In this document: piece by piece, positions 1-9,213 of the stretch | Numbering within the stretch: the first letter of the stretch is position 1 | Layout: each line of letters opens with the position of its first letter | Assembly: GCA_001596135.1 (NCBI GenBank) | Contig: CP014773.1 | Span: forward strand, 5,518,001-5,582,000 | Length of the DNA: 64,000 bases | Source of the DNA: Mucilaginibacter sp. PAMC 26640 | GTDB taxonomy: Bacteria > Bacteroidota > Bacteroidia > Sphingobacteriales > Sphingobacteriaceae | Direction: 5' to 3' | The notes under the pieces: model-generated | The model's database searches: none | The model's input: the letters and a program-made list of their open reading frames with translations, nothing else | Told to the model about the DNA's origin: nothing | Program-made: the position numbers and the translations under genes

Positions 1-79
1 CAATGTAACAAAACATGACCCGATTTGATTTATAACTGACAAATTTTTAAGTTTATGCACCAAATAAAACCGGTATAAG

Positions 80-1861
80 GTGATAAAAAAATTCCTCCTG
101 CTTTCCCTGTACGTTGCTGCTTTTACGGCTTGTAAGAAAGATAGCCAATCCATGGAATCGCAAACTGCCAAAGGCGATGCTGCCTTTGCTTTATATGAAG
201 AACATTTTCTCGACGATCTATGGAAACAAAACCCGGATTGGGCTACCAGCGTAGGCTACCATAAATACGATAGTTTATTGCTGGCACCCAGCGATGATAA
301 CCGAAAAAAGGCTATCCAATTTACCAAAGTGCAAATGGACTCTTTAAGCCGCTTCCAGGTGAACGAACTCTCGGATGCCAACAAAATGGACCATCGGCTA
401 ATGCAGAACCAGCTGGAATCCATTCAATGGAATCTGGAACAACTCCGGGAATACCAATGGAACCCTGCATCTTATAATGTAATCAGCACTTTTGCAGTTA
501 TCCTGAACGAGCATTATGCCCCGTTGGACAAGCGCCTTAAGAGCTTTTACCAACGCCTGGCGTTCGTGCCGGCTTATTACAAAGAAGCCGAAAAACAGAT
601 CAAAAACCCGGTGGTGGAGCTTACCAGCCTTGCGATAGATCAACACCTCAATGGCGTTAGCGTAATTGAAAGCGATTTTGCAGATTCACTCAAAAAATCA
701 AAAATATCCACGGCAGAGCAAAAGCAGATGCTGGATCGCGCCCGAACTGCAGCTGAAGCGATCAAGAGCTATGCAACATGGCTAAAAGCACTCAAGAACG
801 ATAAACCGCGTAGTTTCAGGTTAGGTAAAAACTTTTACGAAAATAAATTCAGATACGAGATCCAAGCCGAGGGTACTGCCCAGCAGACCTATAACTCGGC
901 AATGGAGCGCAAAAAAGCAGTGCATCTGGAAATGGCCAAATTAAGCCGGACACTATGGCCAAAATATTTTGGAACCAAGGCCATGCCTGCGGATTCACTT
1001 GATTTGATTAGTAAAATGATCGATACGTTGTCTGCCAATCATGTTGCACCTAAGGAGTTCCAGTCCGCTATCGAGGCACAAATACCAAAACTAACAGCCT
1101 TTATCAAGGCTAAAGACTTACTCACGCTTGACCCATCCAAACCATTGGTGGTTCGTAAGGAGCCGGGATACATGGCAGGGGTGGCAGGCGCTTCGGTAAG
1201 TTCCCCCGGCCCATATGATAAAGGCGGCAACACCTATTTTAATGTAGGCAGCCTAGACGCATGGGCACCGGAACGCGCAGAAAGTTACCTGCGCGAGTAT
1301 AACCAGTACATCTTGCAGATCCTTTGCATCCACGAGGCTATACCTGGGCATTACACACAACTGGTATATGCCAACCAATCTCCAAGCATCATTAAATCGG
1401 TATTTGGCAACGGGGCTATGGTAGAAGGCTGGGCGGTTTATACCGAACCAATGATGCTGGATGCCGGCTTTGGTGACAACTCCCCGGAAATGCGCTTAAT
1501 GTGGTATAAATGGCACCTGCGCAGCGTTTGTAACACCATTTTGGATTACAGTGTACACGCCGGCAATATGAGCAAGGAAGACGCCATAAAAATGCTGACC
1601 CGGGAAGCTTTTCAGCAACAAGCAGAAGCAGATAACAAGTGGAAACGCGTCAGCGTTAGCAGCGTACAGCTTACCAGCTATTACACCGGTTATAAAGAGA
1701 TCATTTCACTGCGTGACGCCTACAAAAAGAAACAAGGCGATAAATACCGCTTAAAAGATTTTAACGAGAAATTCTTAAGCTATGGTAGTGCTCCTGTAAA
1801 AATGATTAAAGAGGCCATGTTTGAAGTACCTAAAATAGACACCAAAGCGGGCGGCGGTTGA
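80..1861 (+). CDS. DUF885 family lipoprotein (putative zinc-peptidase-like)
   Basis: The 593-residue protein starts at a GTG and has a lipoprotein signal peptide ending at Cys18 (FTAC), so it should be exported and lipidated. The DUF885 hallmark HEAIPGH lies at about residues 418-424, followed by MVEGWAVYTE near 447-456. This HExxxGH plus downstream Glu arrangement resembles a metallopeptidase active site, and members of the family are usually described as uncharacterised or dipeptidase-like. Length is normal for the family (about 580-600). It appears to be a single gene, followed after 58 nt by a tiny membrane protein on the same strand. The family call is solid; peptidase activity and substrate are inferred from the motif alone. 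Confidence 0.88.
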   Translation: MIKKFLLLSLYVAAFTACKKDSQSMESQTAKGDAAFALYEEHFLDDLWKQNPDWATSVGYHKYDSLLLAPSDDNRKKAIQFTKVQMDSLSRFQVNELSDANKMDHRLMQNQLESIQWNLEQLREYQWNPASYNVISTFAVILNEHYAPLDKRLKSFYQRLAFVPAYYKEAEKQIKNPVVELTSLAIDQHLNGVSVIESDFADSLKKSKISTAEQKQMLDRARTAAEAIKSYATWLKALKNDKPRSFRLGKNFYENKFRYEIQAEGTAQQTYNSAMERKKAVHLEMAKLSRTLWPKYFGTKAMPADSLDLISKMIDTLSANHVAPKEFQSAIEAQIPKLTAFIKAKDLLTLDPSKPLVVRKEPGYMAGVAGASVSSPGPYDKGGNTYFNVGSLDAWAPERAESYLREYNQYILQILCIHEAIPGHYTQLVYANQSPSIIKSVFGNGAMVEGWAVYTEPMMLDAGFGDNSPEMRLMWYKWHLRSVCNTILDYSVHAGNMSKEDAIKMLTREAFQQQAEADNKWKRVSVSSVQLTSYYTGYKEIISLRDAYKKKQGDKYRLKDFNEKFLSYGSAPVKMIKEAMFEVPKIDTKAGGG

Positions 1862-1919
1862 TGCAGCTGGTTAAAGCAACCGGCAAACAAGTTTTTAGGA
1901 AATTTATTTAAAGCTGTAA

Positions 1920-2111
1920 ATGAACGAATTAGACAGAACAAATAACAACCTTTGGAAATGGGGAATAATTTACTATAACCCGAACGATGCTAAATTACTG
2001 GTAACCAAAAGATCTGGTTTAGGCTGGACGTTCAATTTTGCACACAAAGGCTCGTGGTTCTTTATGCTGGCTTTGGTGATAATAGTAGTCGCGGTATCGG
2101 TGTGGAAATAA
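1920..2111 (+). CDS. Small DUF5808-like membrane protein
   Basis: This 63-residue protein has an N-terminal polar part with the pattern YYNPNDAKLLVTKRSGLGWTFNF (residues about 18-40, quoted here in part: GLGWTFNF). That resembles the short DUF5808 domain found in small bacterial membrane proteins. One hydrophobic helix follows at about residues 46-62, ending in VWK. It lies 58 nt after the DUF885 lipoprotein gene and may be cotranscribed. Its function is unknown. The frame is convincing because it has an ATG start, a clear transmembrane helix and a family-like motif despite its length. Confidence 0.65.
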   Translation: MNELDRTNNNLWKWGIIYYNPNDAKLLVTKRSGLGWTFNFAHKGSWFFMLALVIIVVAVSVWK

Positions 2112-2161
2112 AAAATCGTCTAACGGAAATTATTGCTCTTGGGAGAACAGCTTGATCCCTG

Positions 2162-2482
2162 TTACTCATCTTTTTTTTCGTGCTCAATTACAAACACATC
2201 TTCGTTATCTTTTTTCATCAGGTACTTTTCCCGGGCAAACTTTTCAAGTTTGGCTTTGTCTGATGTAAGTTCATCAAGATCTTTCCCTACTTGATCTGTT
2301 TCTGTTTTATAAAAGTCCCGCTCGTGCCTTAATTTGCTCAACTGTTCGTGATATTGGTATTGCGAGAACAGGTCATTCCTATCAAAAAATATCATCCACA
2401 CGATAAACACCATCGTCACCAGGAAGTATTTATTCTTTACAAGATTAACTAAGCGGGTGATCATTGTAGCGTCTATTTTCAT
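2162..2482 (-). CDS. FtsB/DivIC-like septum formation initiator
   Basis: The 106-residue protein has one transmembrane helix at about residues 18-33, followed by a heptad-rich coiled coil (about 42-82) and a short acidic-basic tail. This is the architecture of FtsB/DivIC, small bitopic divisome proteins that bridge FtsL/FtsQ in the cytoplasmic membrane. KLEKFAREKYLMKK matches the conserved C-terminal part of the septum formation initiator family. It lies downstream of the helicase, lspA and eno genes on the same strand. Assignment rests on architecture and this motif; FtsB and DivIC cannot be separated from sequence alone. Confidence 0.82.
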   Translation of the reverse strand: MKIDATMITRLVNLVKNKYFLVTMVFIVWMIFFDRNDLFSQYQYHEQLSKLRHERDFYKTETDQVGKDLDELTSDKAKLEKFAREKYLMKKDNEDVFVIEHEKKDE

Positions 2483-2634
2483 CTAAAGCTATTTATTTTT
2501 AACAACGACTGCAAATATCATTATTAACTTATTAACAAAAAAGAGATTAGCGTATAGTTTTACTTGCATGAAATGAATAGAAATATCCAAACCTGCACCG
2601 CTAAAACTAAACACTAATCTCCAGTCTCTTGTCT

Positions 2635-3996
2635 TTATTTCCTTCCGGTATACTTACCTGCAGCACCGCTCATACCGCTGGCTCCGCCTGCTTTACTACC
2701 TCCGGCAGCATTACGGCCACCACCGCTACGGCCGCCACCACTTCGGTTGCCGCCAGTTGGTCGGCCACCAGAACGACCAGCCCCGCCACCACCGCTTTTG
2801 CTTTTAGCAGGTGCATTTTTAGCTTTGCTCATCATCTTCTCCGTCATGGCCTGGATGCTTAGCGGATAAGGGTGCCCCTCTTCTACAGGGATCTCTTTCG
2901 CAATCAGCTTATGTATATCCTTCAGATAATCAATTTCTTCCTCGCCATCGCAAAAAGTAAGCGCTATACCACTTGCCCCCGCCCTGCCGGTACGGCCGAT
3001 ACGGTGTACATAAGTTTCAGGAATATTCGGGATCTCGTAATTGATCACATGCGTTAAATCGTCAATATCGATACCACGTGCAGCAATATCGGTAGCTATT
3101 AAAACACGTGTGGTACGATTTTTAAAGTTAGTTAAAGCCCGCTGGCGTGCGTTCTGCGATTTGTTACCATGAATCGCCTCTGCAGTAATGCCGGCCTTTA
3201 CCAAATCCTTAACCACTTTATCTGCGCCATGCTTGGTACGGGTAAATACCAGCGCAGTCTTAATATTTTTATCTTTTAAAATATGGTTTAGTAATAAGCG
3301 TTTATCATTTCGCTCTACAAAATATAAGGACTGTTGTATCGTGTCAGCTGTAGACGATACCGGAGCCACTTCAACTTTCGCAGGTTTCTGCAGAATAGAA
3401 TCAGCCAGGCTTTGGATCTCGGCAGGCATAGTAGCACTAAAGAACAAAGTTTGTCGGTTGGAAGGTACTTTAGCTATGATCTTTTTAACATCATGCACAA
3501 AACCCATATCCAACATGCGGTCGGCTTCATCCAATATCAGCATTTTAATCTGATCCAGATGTACAAACCGCTGGTTCATCAAGTCTAATAACCTACCCGG
3601 GGTTGCTATAAGAATATCCACACCGCGGCGCAAAGCATCTGTTTGCGGGCCCTGAGATACTCCACCAAAAATAACCAGGTTTTTAAGGCCCGTGTGCTTA
3701 CCGTAAGCCGTAAAGCTTTCGCTGATCTGTATAGCCAGCTCGCGCGTTGGCGTTAAAATAAGTGCCTTAATTGCCTTCTGTTCCTTGTGTTTTTGCCTAT
3801 CGTTAAACAATAATTGCAGAATAGGAATAGCAAACGCCGCAGTTTTACCGGTGCCGGTTTGTGCGCAGCCAAGCAAATCTCGGTGTTGTAATATATATGG
3901 AATTGCTTGTTCTTGTATAGGAGTTGGGGTTGTATAACCCTCTGTTTTTAGAGCCTTCAAAATAGGCTCAATTAAATTTAAATTTTCGAATGACAT
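2635..3996 (-). CDS. DEAD-box RNA helicase, RhlE-like
   Basis: The 453-residue ATP-dependent RNA helicase has the motifs in order: Q motif PTPIQ (24-28), Walker A AQTGTGKT (45-52), PTREL (83-87), DEAD (156-159), SAT (187-189) and HRIGRTGR near residue 330. The tail after about residue 390 is a low-complexity Gly/Ser/Arg region, typical of RNA-binding extensions in RhlE-type helicases. Such helicases remodel rRNA or mRNA structure, often in ribosome assembly or cold adaptation. A TAnnTTTG promoter element lies about 97 nt upstream, giving a fairly long leader. The exact paralogue (RhlE versus CsdA/DeaD) is not certain, but the short core and Gly-rich tail favour RhlE. Confidence 0.93.
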   Translation of the reverse strand: MSFENLNLIEPILKALKTEGYTTPTPIQEQAIPYILQHRDLLGCAQTGTGKTAAFAIPILQLLFNDRQKHKEQKAIKALILTPTRELAIQISESFTAYGKHTGLKNLVIFGGVSQGPQTDALRRGVDILIATPGRLLDLMNQRFVHLDQIKMLILDEADRMLDMGFVHDVKKIIAKVPSNRQTLFFSATMPAEIQSLADSILQKPAKVEVAPVSSTADTIQQSLYFVERNDKRLLLNHILKDKNIKTALVFTRTKHGADKVVKDLVKAGITAEAIHGNKSQNARQRALTNFKNRTTRVLIATDIAARGIDIDDLTHVINYEIPNIPETYVHRIGRTGRAGASGIALTFCDGEEEIDYLKDIHKLIAKEIPVEEGHPYPLSIQAMTEKMMSKAKNAPAKSKSGGGGAGRSGGRPTGGNRSGGGRSGGGRNAAGGSKAGGASGMSGAAGKYTGRK

Positions 3997-4401
3997 GTAA
4001 TAAATGTGTGTATTGTGTGCTAACGCGAAGCATTAAGCGGATCTGAAGAGTGTCTGATGATCAAAACCGTAAATCAACGGGTAATTATTTATGCAAAGAT
4101 ACGCTTTTTATTATGAACTAGTATAAATGTGCGTATGGGCGGATATTGTGCGTGAAATGACCATACATTCAAACAGTTGTAAAACATTAAAATTGAATTT
4201 GGGCTGCAGGTCTGCAGCTTCAGATGCGTTTGCAATAGTTGCTAACTTGTTGCCTACAAATACTGAATAACATGGACGTTGCCTTTTGCCCCCGCTTTCC
4301 GCTCATACGGCATTAGTCTTAAGCACAAAACCGGTATCCGCTTCAATCGTTAACGCAAAATTGTAGTTAGTGAGTCCCCTTGAAGAAATTTCCGCATACG
4401 A
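3997..4401. other. Intergenic region between lspA and the helicase
   Basis: This stretch of about 400 nt holds the helicase promoter element and leader. A small palindrome CTGCAG-GT-CTGCAG sits near 4205-4218. I found no convincing reading frame, RNA gene or terminator. Confidence 0.5.
4094..4101 (-). promoter_or_regulatory. Bacteroidota -7 element upstream of the helicase
   Basis: On the minus strand this reads TATCTTTG, a perfect match to the Bacteroidota -7 consensus TAnnTTTG. It would give an mRNA leader of roughly 90 nt. I found no clear TTG -33 element at 19-20 bp. Confidence 0.4.
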
Positions 4402-4926
4402 TTATTCCGGCTGTGCCTCTGCCTCGTCGATTGATTCTTGCTTATTTTTTACAAAAGCATCCAGCACGATTAACCCGATGCCAACCATGATGGACACATC
4501 AGCTACATTAAAAATCCCTGTTTGCAGTGATCCAAACCGAATGTGCATAAAATCGGTTACCGAACCATGCATTACACGGTCATAAATATTCCCAAATCCG
4601 CCGCCAATTACGCATACGATACCCAGTAGCACTAAATTGCTTAAATTCTTGGTGGTCACAACAAAAACTACGGCAGCAAACAATGACAGCATAGGCAAAA
4701 ATGTAAGTAAAATAAAACGATAAGGATTTGCCAACTGATCACCTGCACTTAAGAAAGCACCGGTATTTTCTATTTTGATGAGCGTAAAATGATCTTTTAT
4801 AACAGGGATTGGATACTCGTAAGTTAATTCTTTACGCGCAATGGACTTAGATACCTGGTCGCACCCAATATTAAGTGCTAAAATAAACAGGATCACAAGG
4901 GCCCTGTAAAAACCTTTTTTGTTCAT
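4402..4926 (-). CDS. lspA: Lipoprotein signal peptidase (signal peptidase II)
   Basis: This inner-membrane aspartyl peptidase cleaves lipoprotein signal peptides before the lipidated Cys. The 174-residue protein has four predicted membrane helices and the family motifs NTGAF (near 54-58), GNIYDRV and FNVADVSI. The two catalytic aspartates are about D116 and D143. The longest frame opens with TTG at 4929, but the following ATG at 4926 is preferred. A near-consensus promoter element (TACTTTCG) ends five bases before that ATG. The gene is downstream of eno on the same strand but separated from it by a terminator. Several lipoproteins in this window would be its substrates. Confidence 0.95.
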   Translation of the reverse strand: MNKKGFYRALVILFILALNIGCDQVSKSIARKELTYEYPIPVIKDHFTLIKIENTGAFLSAGDQLANPYRFILLTFLPMLSLFAAVVFVVTTKNLSNLVLLGIVCVIGGGFGNIYDRVMHGSVTDFMHIRFGSLQTGIFNVADVSIMVGIGLIVLDAFVKNKQESIDEAEAQPE

Positions 4927-5052
4927 CAATACGAAAGTATGAAAGGGATTTTGAATTTACTAATGACCGCGCGGGTAGTTTCAGAATTCATTGTTTGAGA
5001 AACTAATGAAACCAATCTAGCCTGTCGAACCGATTAAATTTCCGCCTTGCAT

Positions 5053-5078
5053 AAAAAAAGCCCCGGCAAAACCGGGGC
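5053..5078 (-). terminator. Rho-independent terminator after eno
   Basis: A 7-bp GC stem (GCCCCGG/CCGGGGC, loop CAAAA) is followed on the minus strand by a run of seven T. It lies 40 nt after the eno stop. Confidence 0.85.
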
Positions 5079-5116
5079 CAAATTTATCCTACTCCTTCTT
5101 TCGAGGGATGAGGCTA

Positions 5117-6415
5117 CTATCTCTTCTTGAAATACTTAAAGTTCTTGCCGATGAATTTAGCAGCTTCGCCTAATTCCTCTTCTATGCGCAATAACTGGTT
5201 GTATTTTGCTATCCTGTCGCTACGTGATGCAGAACCTGTTTTAATCTGACCACAGTTTAACGCCACAGCTAAATCTGCAATGGTAACATCCTCAGTTTCG
5301 CCCGAACGATGACTCATTACCGATGTATAACCGTTAGATTGAGCTAAAGTAACCGCGTCGATAGTTTCAGTTAATGAACCAATTTGGTTTACTTTTACCA
5401 GGATAGAGTTTGCTATGTTCTGATCTATTCCTTTCTGTAAACGTGTAACGTTAGTTACAAATAAATCATCACCTACCAACTGTACCTTATCGCCAAGACG
5501 GTCGGTTAACATCTTCCAGCCCTCCCAGTCATTTTCATCCATCGCATCTTCAATTGAAATGATAGGATATTTGTCTACAAGTTGTGCAAGATAATCTACT
5601 TGCTCGGCACTGGTGCGGATAGCACCTTTTTCGCCTTCAAATTTGGTATAATCGTATTTGCCGTCTTTGTAGAATTCAGAAGCAGCACAGTCAAAAGCAA
5701 TGAAAATATCTTCGCCTGCTTTGTAACCTGCTTTTTCTATTGCCTGTAAAATAGTTTCAACACCATCTTCAGTACCTTCAAAAGTTGGTGCAAAACCACC
5801 TTCGTCTCCTACTGCTGTGGACAGGCCACGGTCATGTAAAATCTTCTTCAGGTTGTGGAATACTTCGGTACCCCAACGGATAGCTTCAGAAAAAGATGAC
5901 GCACCTACTGGCATGATCATGAATTCCTGGAAAGCGATAGGTGCATCAGAGTGCGAGCCACCGTTTACAATATTCATCATCGGGATTGGCAAAGTGTTAG
6001 CATTTACACCACCAATGTAGCGGTATAATGGCTGACGGCTTTCCTGTGCAGCAGCTTTAGCACACGCTAAAGAAACACCAAGAATAGCATTAGCACCTAA
6101 GTTGCCTTTATTTTCGGTACCGTCAAGTGCTATCATAATAGCATCGATAGCATTTTGTTCAAATACATCAACGCCTTTCAGTTCGGCGGCAATTTTCTCG
6201 TTTACATTGGCTACGGCTTTTAAAACGCCTTTACCCATATATACGGCTTTGTCGTTATCGCGCAGCTCAACTGCCTCATGCATACCGGTAGAAGCACCAG
6301 AAGGTACTGCGGCACGGCCAAGCACACCATTTTCTGTAATTACATCTACTTCTATTGTAGGATTGCCACGTGAATCGAGTATTTGCCTCGCATGAACGTC
6401 AATGATTAAGCTCAT
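5117..6415 (-). CDS. eno: Enolase
   Basis: Enolase interconverts 2-phosphoglycerate and phosphoenolpyruvate in glycolysis. The 432-residue protein is full length for the bacterial family. It shows the catalytic-region motifs GDEGGFAP (Glu near 210), SIEDAMDENDWEGW, the lysine segment ILVKVNQIGSLTET and MSHRSGETED. Magnesium ligands Asp/Glu/Asp are in the expected context. Transcription ends at a strong terminator directly downstream. It is the most secure call in the region, and nothing unusual was seen. Confidence 0.99.
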   Translation of the reverse strand: MSLIIDVHARQILDSRGNPTIEVDVITENGVLGRAAVPSGASTGMHEAVELRDNDKAVYMGKGVLKAVANVNEKIAAELKGVDVFEQNAIDAIMIALDGTENKGNLGANAILGVSLACAKAAAQESRQPLYRYIGGVNANTLPIPMMNIVNGGSHSDAPIAFQEFMIMPVGASSFSEAIRWGTEVFHNLKKILHDRGLSTAVGDEGGFAPTFEGTEDGVETILQAIEKAGYKAGEDIFIAFDCAASEFYKDGKYDYTKFEGEKGAIRTSAEQVDYLAQLVDKYPIISIEDAMDENDWEGWKMLTDRLGDKVQLVGDDLFVTNVTRLQKGIDQNIANSILVKVNQIGSLTETIDAVTLAQSNGYTSVMSHRSGETEDVTIADLAVALNCGQIKTGSASRSDRIAKYNQLLRIEEELGEAAKFIGKNFKYFKKR

Positions 6416-6515
6416 ATTAAAAGTGTATTTTTTTGGATTACTATACTAATTTGGTGGGCTAAGTTAAGCGCAAAATCATTTAATAGCAACGGAAATTTTG
6501 TATTTGTTATGATTA

Positions 6516-7238
6516 TTAATCAGTTGTGGTGGGCAACTGTTCCCTTTGCGTGCTGTTTTTACGGTTTATACGATACATCAGCATTAACATAATGTTATCT
6601 TTAGCACTCCCCGTAGTGGCGGTGAAGTTGGCCTGCCTTAGCCAGCCTGCCTGCCCTATCCATGATTTAGTGAACTGATAGCCTAGCGCAGCAGATGCAC
6701 GGTTACGCTCAAAGTACGATGCCTTATTGGTGATAAATACTTCATCAAAAAAAGATAGAAACCAGGTTTTGGCTACTATCTTTTTATTATTAAGCGGGAT
6801 GAACATATTAATACGGTAACGAAAACGGTTGCGGTAAACGTCATTCACCCAGCGCTGCTCTGCCCGGTAACGGTGCTCGAATTTTAGGCGCGAAAGATAC
6901 TGGTTGATGGTCAATTGCTCCCAAAAACGCGTTTCGTTGATGGTGGCACCAGCGCCAACGTCATGATAATCAAACGTGTGGTACGTACCTGTACCTACCA
7001 GGGCGATAAAATTCTTATCGATATCATAACTTAAACCTGCCTTGGCCTCATAATACTGAAACTGACTAAATGGCCCGTTGGTACGGGTTTGAAACTCGGT
7101 ATAGCCACCCCATTTGTGTGCACTATCGCCTGGCATTACTAAGGTAACAATCCCCCATGTACCTAATTTAGAATCCTGGGCCTTTAGGATAGATGCAAAA
7201 CAAGAATACACTAACACTAAAAGTATAAATTTACGCAT
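6516..7238 (-). CDS. DUF2490 outer-membrane beta-barrel protein
   Basis: The 240-residue protein has an N-terminal signal peptide (about 1-20, ending LKAQ). It continues with alternating aromatic/polar strands typical of a small outer-membrane barrel. The segment RFWEQLTINQYLSRLKFEHR and the RYRAEQRW pattern match DUF2490, a Bacteroidota-enriched family of unknown function. A TAnnTTTG element lies about 25 nt upstream of the ATG. A second, diverged DUF2490 protein is encoded at 48123-48848 in this window. Confidence 0.82.
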   Translation of the reverse strand: MRKFILLVLVYSCFASILKAQDSKLGTWGIVTLVMPGDSAHKWGGYTEFQTRTNGPFSQFQYYEAKAGLSYDIDKNFIALVGTGTYHTFDYHDVGAGATINETRFWEQLTINQYLSRLKFEHRYRAEQRWVNDVYRNRFRYRINMFIPLNNKKIVAKTWFLSFFDEVFITNKASYFERNRASAALGYQFTKSWIGQAGWLRQANFTATTGSAKDNIMLMLMYRINRKNSTQREQLPTTTD

Positions 7239-7262
7239 GTTAATTAATTGTTAACCAAGTCG

Positions 7263-7270
7263 CAAATATA
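7263..7270 (-). promoter_or_regulatory. -7 element of the DUF2490 gene
   Basis: The minus strand reads TATATTTG, matching TAnnTTTG, and ends 24 nt before the ATG at 7238. Confidence 0.45.
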
Positions 7271-7413
7271 TCAATTGATGATTTTAATTTAATATTCAAT
7301 TGCAAATTTTATGAATTGCAAGTAGGGTGTTTTAATTTAGATGAATTTTAAATTATTGTAGATAACAAGGGTTTTTAGTAAAACTCAAGACCTTAAAAGC
7401 TTTAATAAATCAG

Positions 7414-9132
7414 CTAGGCTTTCAAACTCCCGCCTTCAGCCTTTCCGATCAGGCTGTGCTTATAACCGTATAAAGCATAAATAACAAGCCCCACAACTAA
7501 CCAGGCGAGGAATCGGATCCAACTTTGATAGGTCAGTTCCGTCATCAGATAAAAGCAGCTCAACAAACCTAACACAGGTATAAGCGACAGGTTTTTCATC
7601 ACTGCTGCAATTGTTAATCCTATTGAAAGAATGATAAAAAGGAAGAAAGGAAACTTTTCATGCAAATTACCCTGTGATAACATTGCCATAAAAGGGGACC
7701 AAAATAAAAAACCCATAATTACAAGTATTACCGGCGCAATATATTTGGCATTTACATAGGGGAGGTGAAATTTACCTTTTACAGCAGCTTCACGGGGCAT
7801 AAGTAAAACACCGCCACAAACAAGTACGAATGCGAATAAAGTACCAATACTGGTCAAATCGGTCACCTCGGTCAGGTTAAGGAACAATGCTGGTATAGCT
7901 ACCACAAAACCGGTTACAATTGTGGCAAAAGATGGTGTTTGAAACTTAGGATGGATACGGGAAAAAGCCTTTGGTAACAAACCATCGCGGCTCATACTCA
8001 TCCAGATACGGGGCTGCCCCAGTTGAAAGATAAGTAGCACACTTGCAGTAGCAATTACTGCACTAACGGAGATCACATAACTGATGTTCTTTAATCCTAC
8101 TTTGGCAAATACAAATGCCAGCGGATCGCCAACCTGTAAATCTTTATAATTTACCATGCCCGTAAGCACAAGAGAAATAAGGATATATAACACGGTGCAG
8201 ATTATGAGCGAGTAGATCATCCCTCGGGGGAGATCCTTTTGTGGATTTTGGCATTCTTCTGCAGTGGTAGAAATGGCATCAAAACCAATGTAGGCAAAAA
8301 ATACACCTGAGACGCCCTTCATTACACCCTTAAAACCATTTGGCATGAACGGGTGCCAGTTAGCCGGTGTTACATAAAAGAAACCAATGGCAATCACTGC
8401 GATAACGATCAGTACTTTCAATATCACCATGGCATTTGTAGCCTTTTTGGTTTCTCGGATACCGATATATACAAGATAGGTAATAATAAAAACGATGCCC
8501 AAAGCCGGTAAGTTAGCGATCAGCTTAAAGTTACCAAAGCCGGGAGCATTGTTCCAGGCTGTTGCAGCGGTTTTCAGGTTTTCGGTAATTTCTGCCGCTT
8601 TGCCGCCAGTGGTTAGCTCAGCTATTTTTTCATGGGCCCGAAATGCCGAGAAGTAATCCATTGTTAAATACTCGGGCATATGGAGATGAAATCCTTCCAG
8701 CAGGTTAACAAAGTAAGTACTCCAGGATATGGCTACCGCAATATTACCGATAGCATATTCCATCAAAAGATCCCAGCCGATGATCCAGGCGATAAGCTCA
8801 CCAAAAGATGCGTAGGCGTAGGTATATGCACTGCCCGCAACAGGTATACGCGAAGCAAATTCAGCATAGCATAATGCAGAAAACCCACAGGTTACCGCAG
8901 TGATAATAAACAGGATAGACACACCTGGCCCGCCGTAGAACGATGCCTCGCCAATTGTTGAGAAAATTCCTGCTCCTACAACAGCAGCGATTCCCATCAG
9001 GGTAAGGTCTTTTACATTAAGTTCTTTTTTGAGTTGGGAGGCTGAACCAGGGTGTTCAGCATCGCTGAAACCAGAGGCAACATCAGCCAAAATCTTATCA
9101 ACAGATTTTCTGCGAAATACGCTTTTAGACAT
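7414..9132 (-). CDS. APC-family amino acid permease
   Basis: This 572-residue polytopic membrane protein of the amino acid-polyamine-organocation superfamily has about 12-14 hydrophobic helices. The conserved first-helix motif GAGIFSTIGE lies near residues 53-62, and GFDAISTTAEE near 286-296 is typical of cationic amino-acid transporter (CAT/YfnA-like) members. About 25 cytoplasmic residues precede the core. It probably imports or exchanges amino acids across the inner membrane; the substrate cannot be read from sequence. It is divergently transcribed from the PAP2 gene and shares a short regulatory region with it. Confidence 0.9.
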   Translation of the reverse strand: MSKSVFRRKSVDKILADVASGFSDAEHPGSASQLKKELNVKDLTLMGIAAVVGAGIFSTIGEASFYGGPGVSILFIITAVTCGFSALCYAEFASRIPVAGSAYTYAYASFGELIAWIIGWDLLMEYAIGNIAVAISWSTYFVNLLEGFHLHMPEYLTMDYFSAFRAHEKIAELTTGGKAAEITENLKTAATAWNNAPGFGNFKLIANLPALGIVFIITYLVYIGIRETKKATNAMVILKVLIVIAVIAIGFFYVTPANWHPFMPNGFKGVMKGVSGVFFAYIGFDAISTTAEECQNPQKDLPRGMIYSLIICTVLYILISLVLTGMVNYKDLQVGDPLAFVFAKVGLKNISYVISVSAVIATASVLLIFQLGQPRIWMSMSRDGLLPKAFSRIHPKFQTPSFATIVTGFVVAIPALFLNLTEVTDLTSIGTLFAFVLVCGGVLLMPREAAVKGKFHLPYVNAKYIAPVILVIMGFLFWSPFMAMLSQGNLHEKFPFFLFIILSIGLTIAAVMKNLSLIPVLGLLSCFYLMTELTYQSWIRFLAWLVVGLVIYALYGYKHSLIGKAEGGSLKA

Positions 9133-9160
9133 TTATTTTAATCAGTTTGATTAGTGCAAC

Positions 9161-9168
9161 CAAAACTA
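9161..9168 (-). promoter_or_regulatory. -7 element of the permease gene
   Basis: The minus strand reads TAGTTTTG, matching TAnnTTTG, 28 nt upstream of the permease ATG. Confidence 0.4.
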
Positions 9169-9177
9169 ACCATTTTT

Positions 9178-9207
9178 TTGCATTGAAAAAGTATATCCGT
9201 TACTTTG
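9178..9207 (+). promoter_or_regulatory. Promoter of the PAP2 gene
   Basis: A TTG -33 element in a T-run (9178-9180) is separated by 19 nt from TTACTTTG (7 of 8 matches to TAnnTTTG). The element ends only six bases before the ATG at 9214, so the transcript is probably leaderless or nearly so. Confidence 0.55.
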
Positions 9208-9213
9208 TAGGCA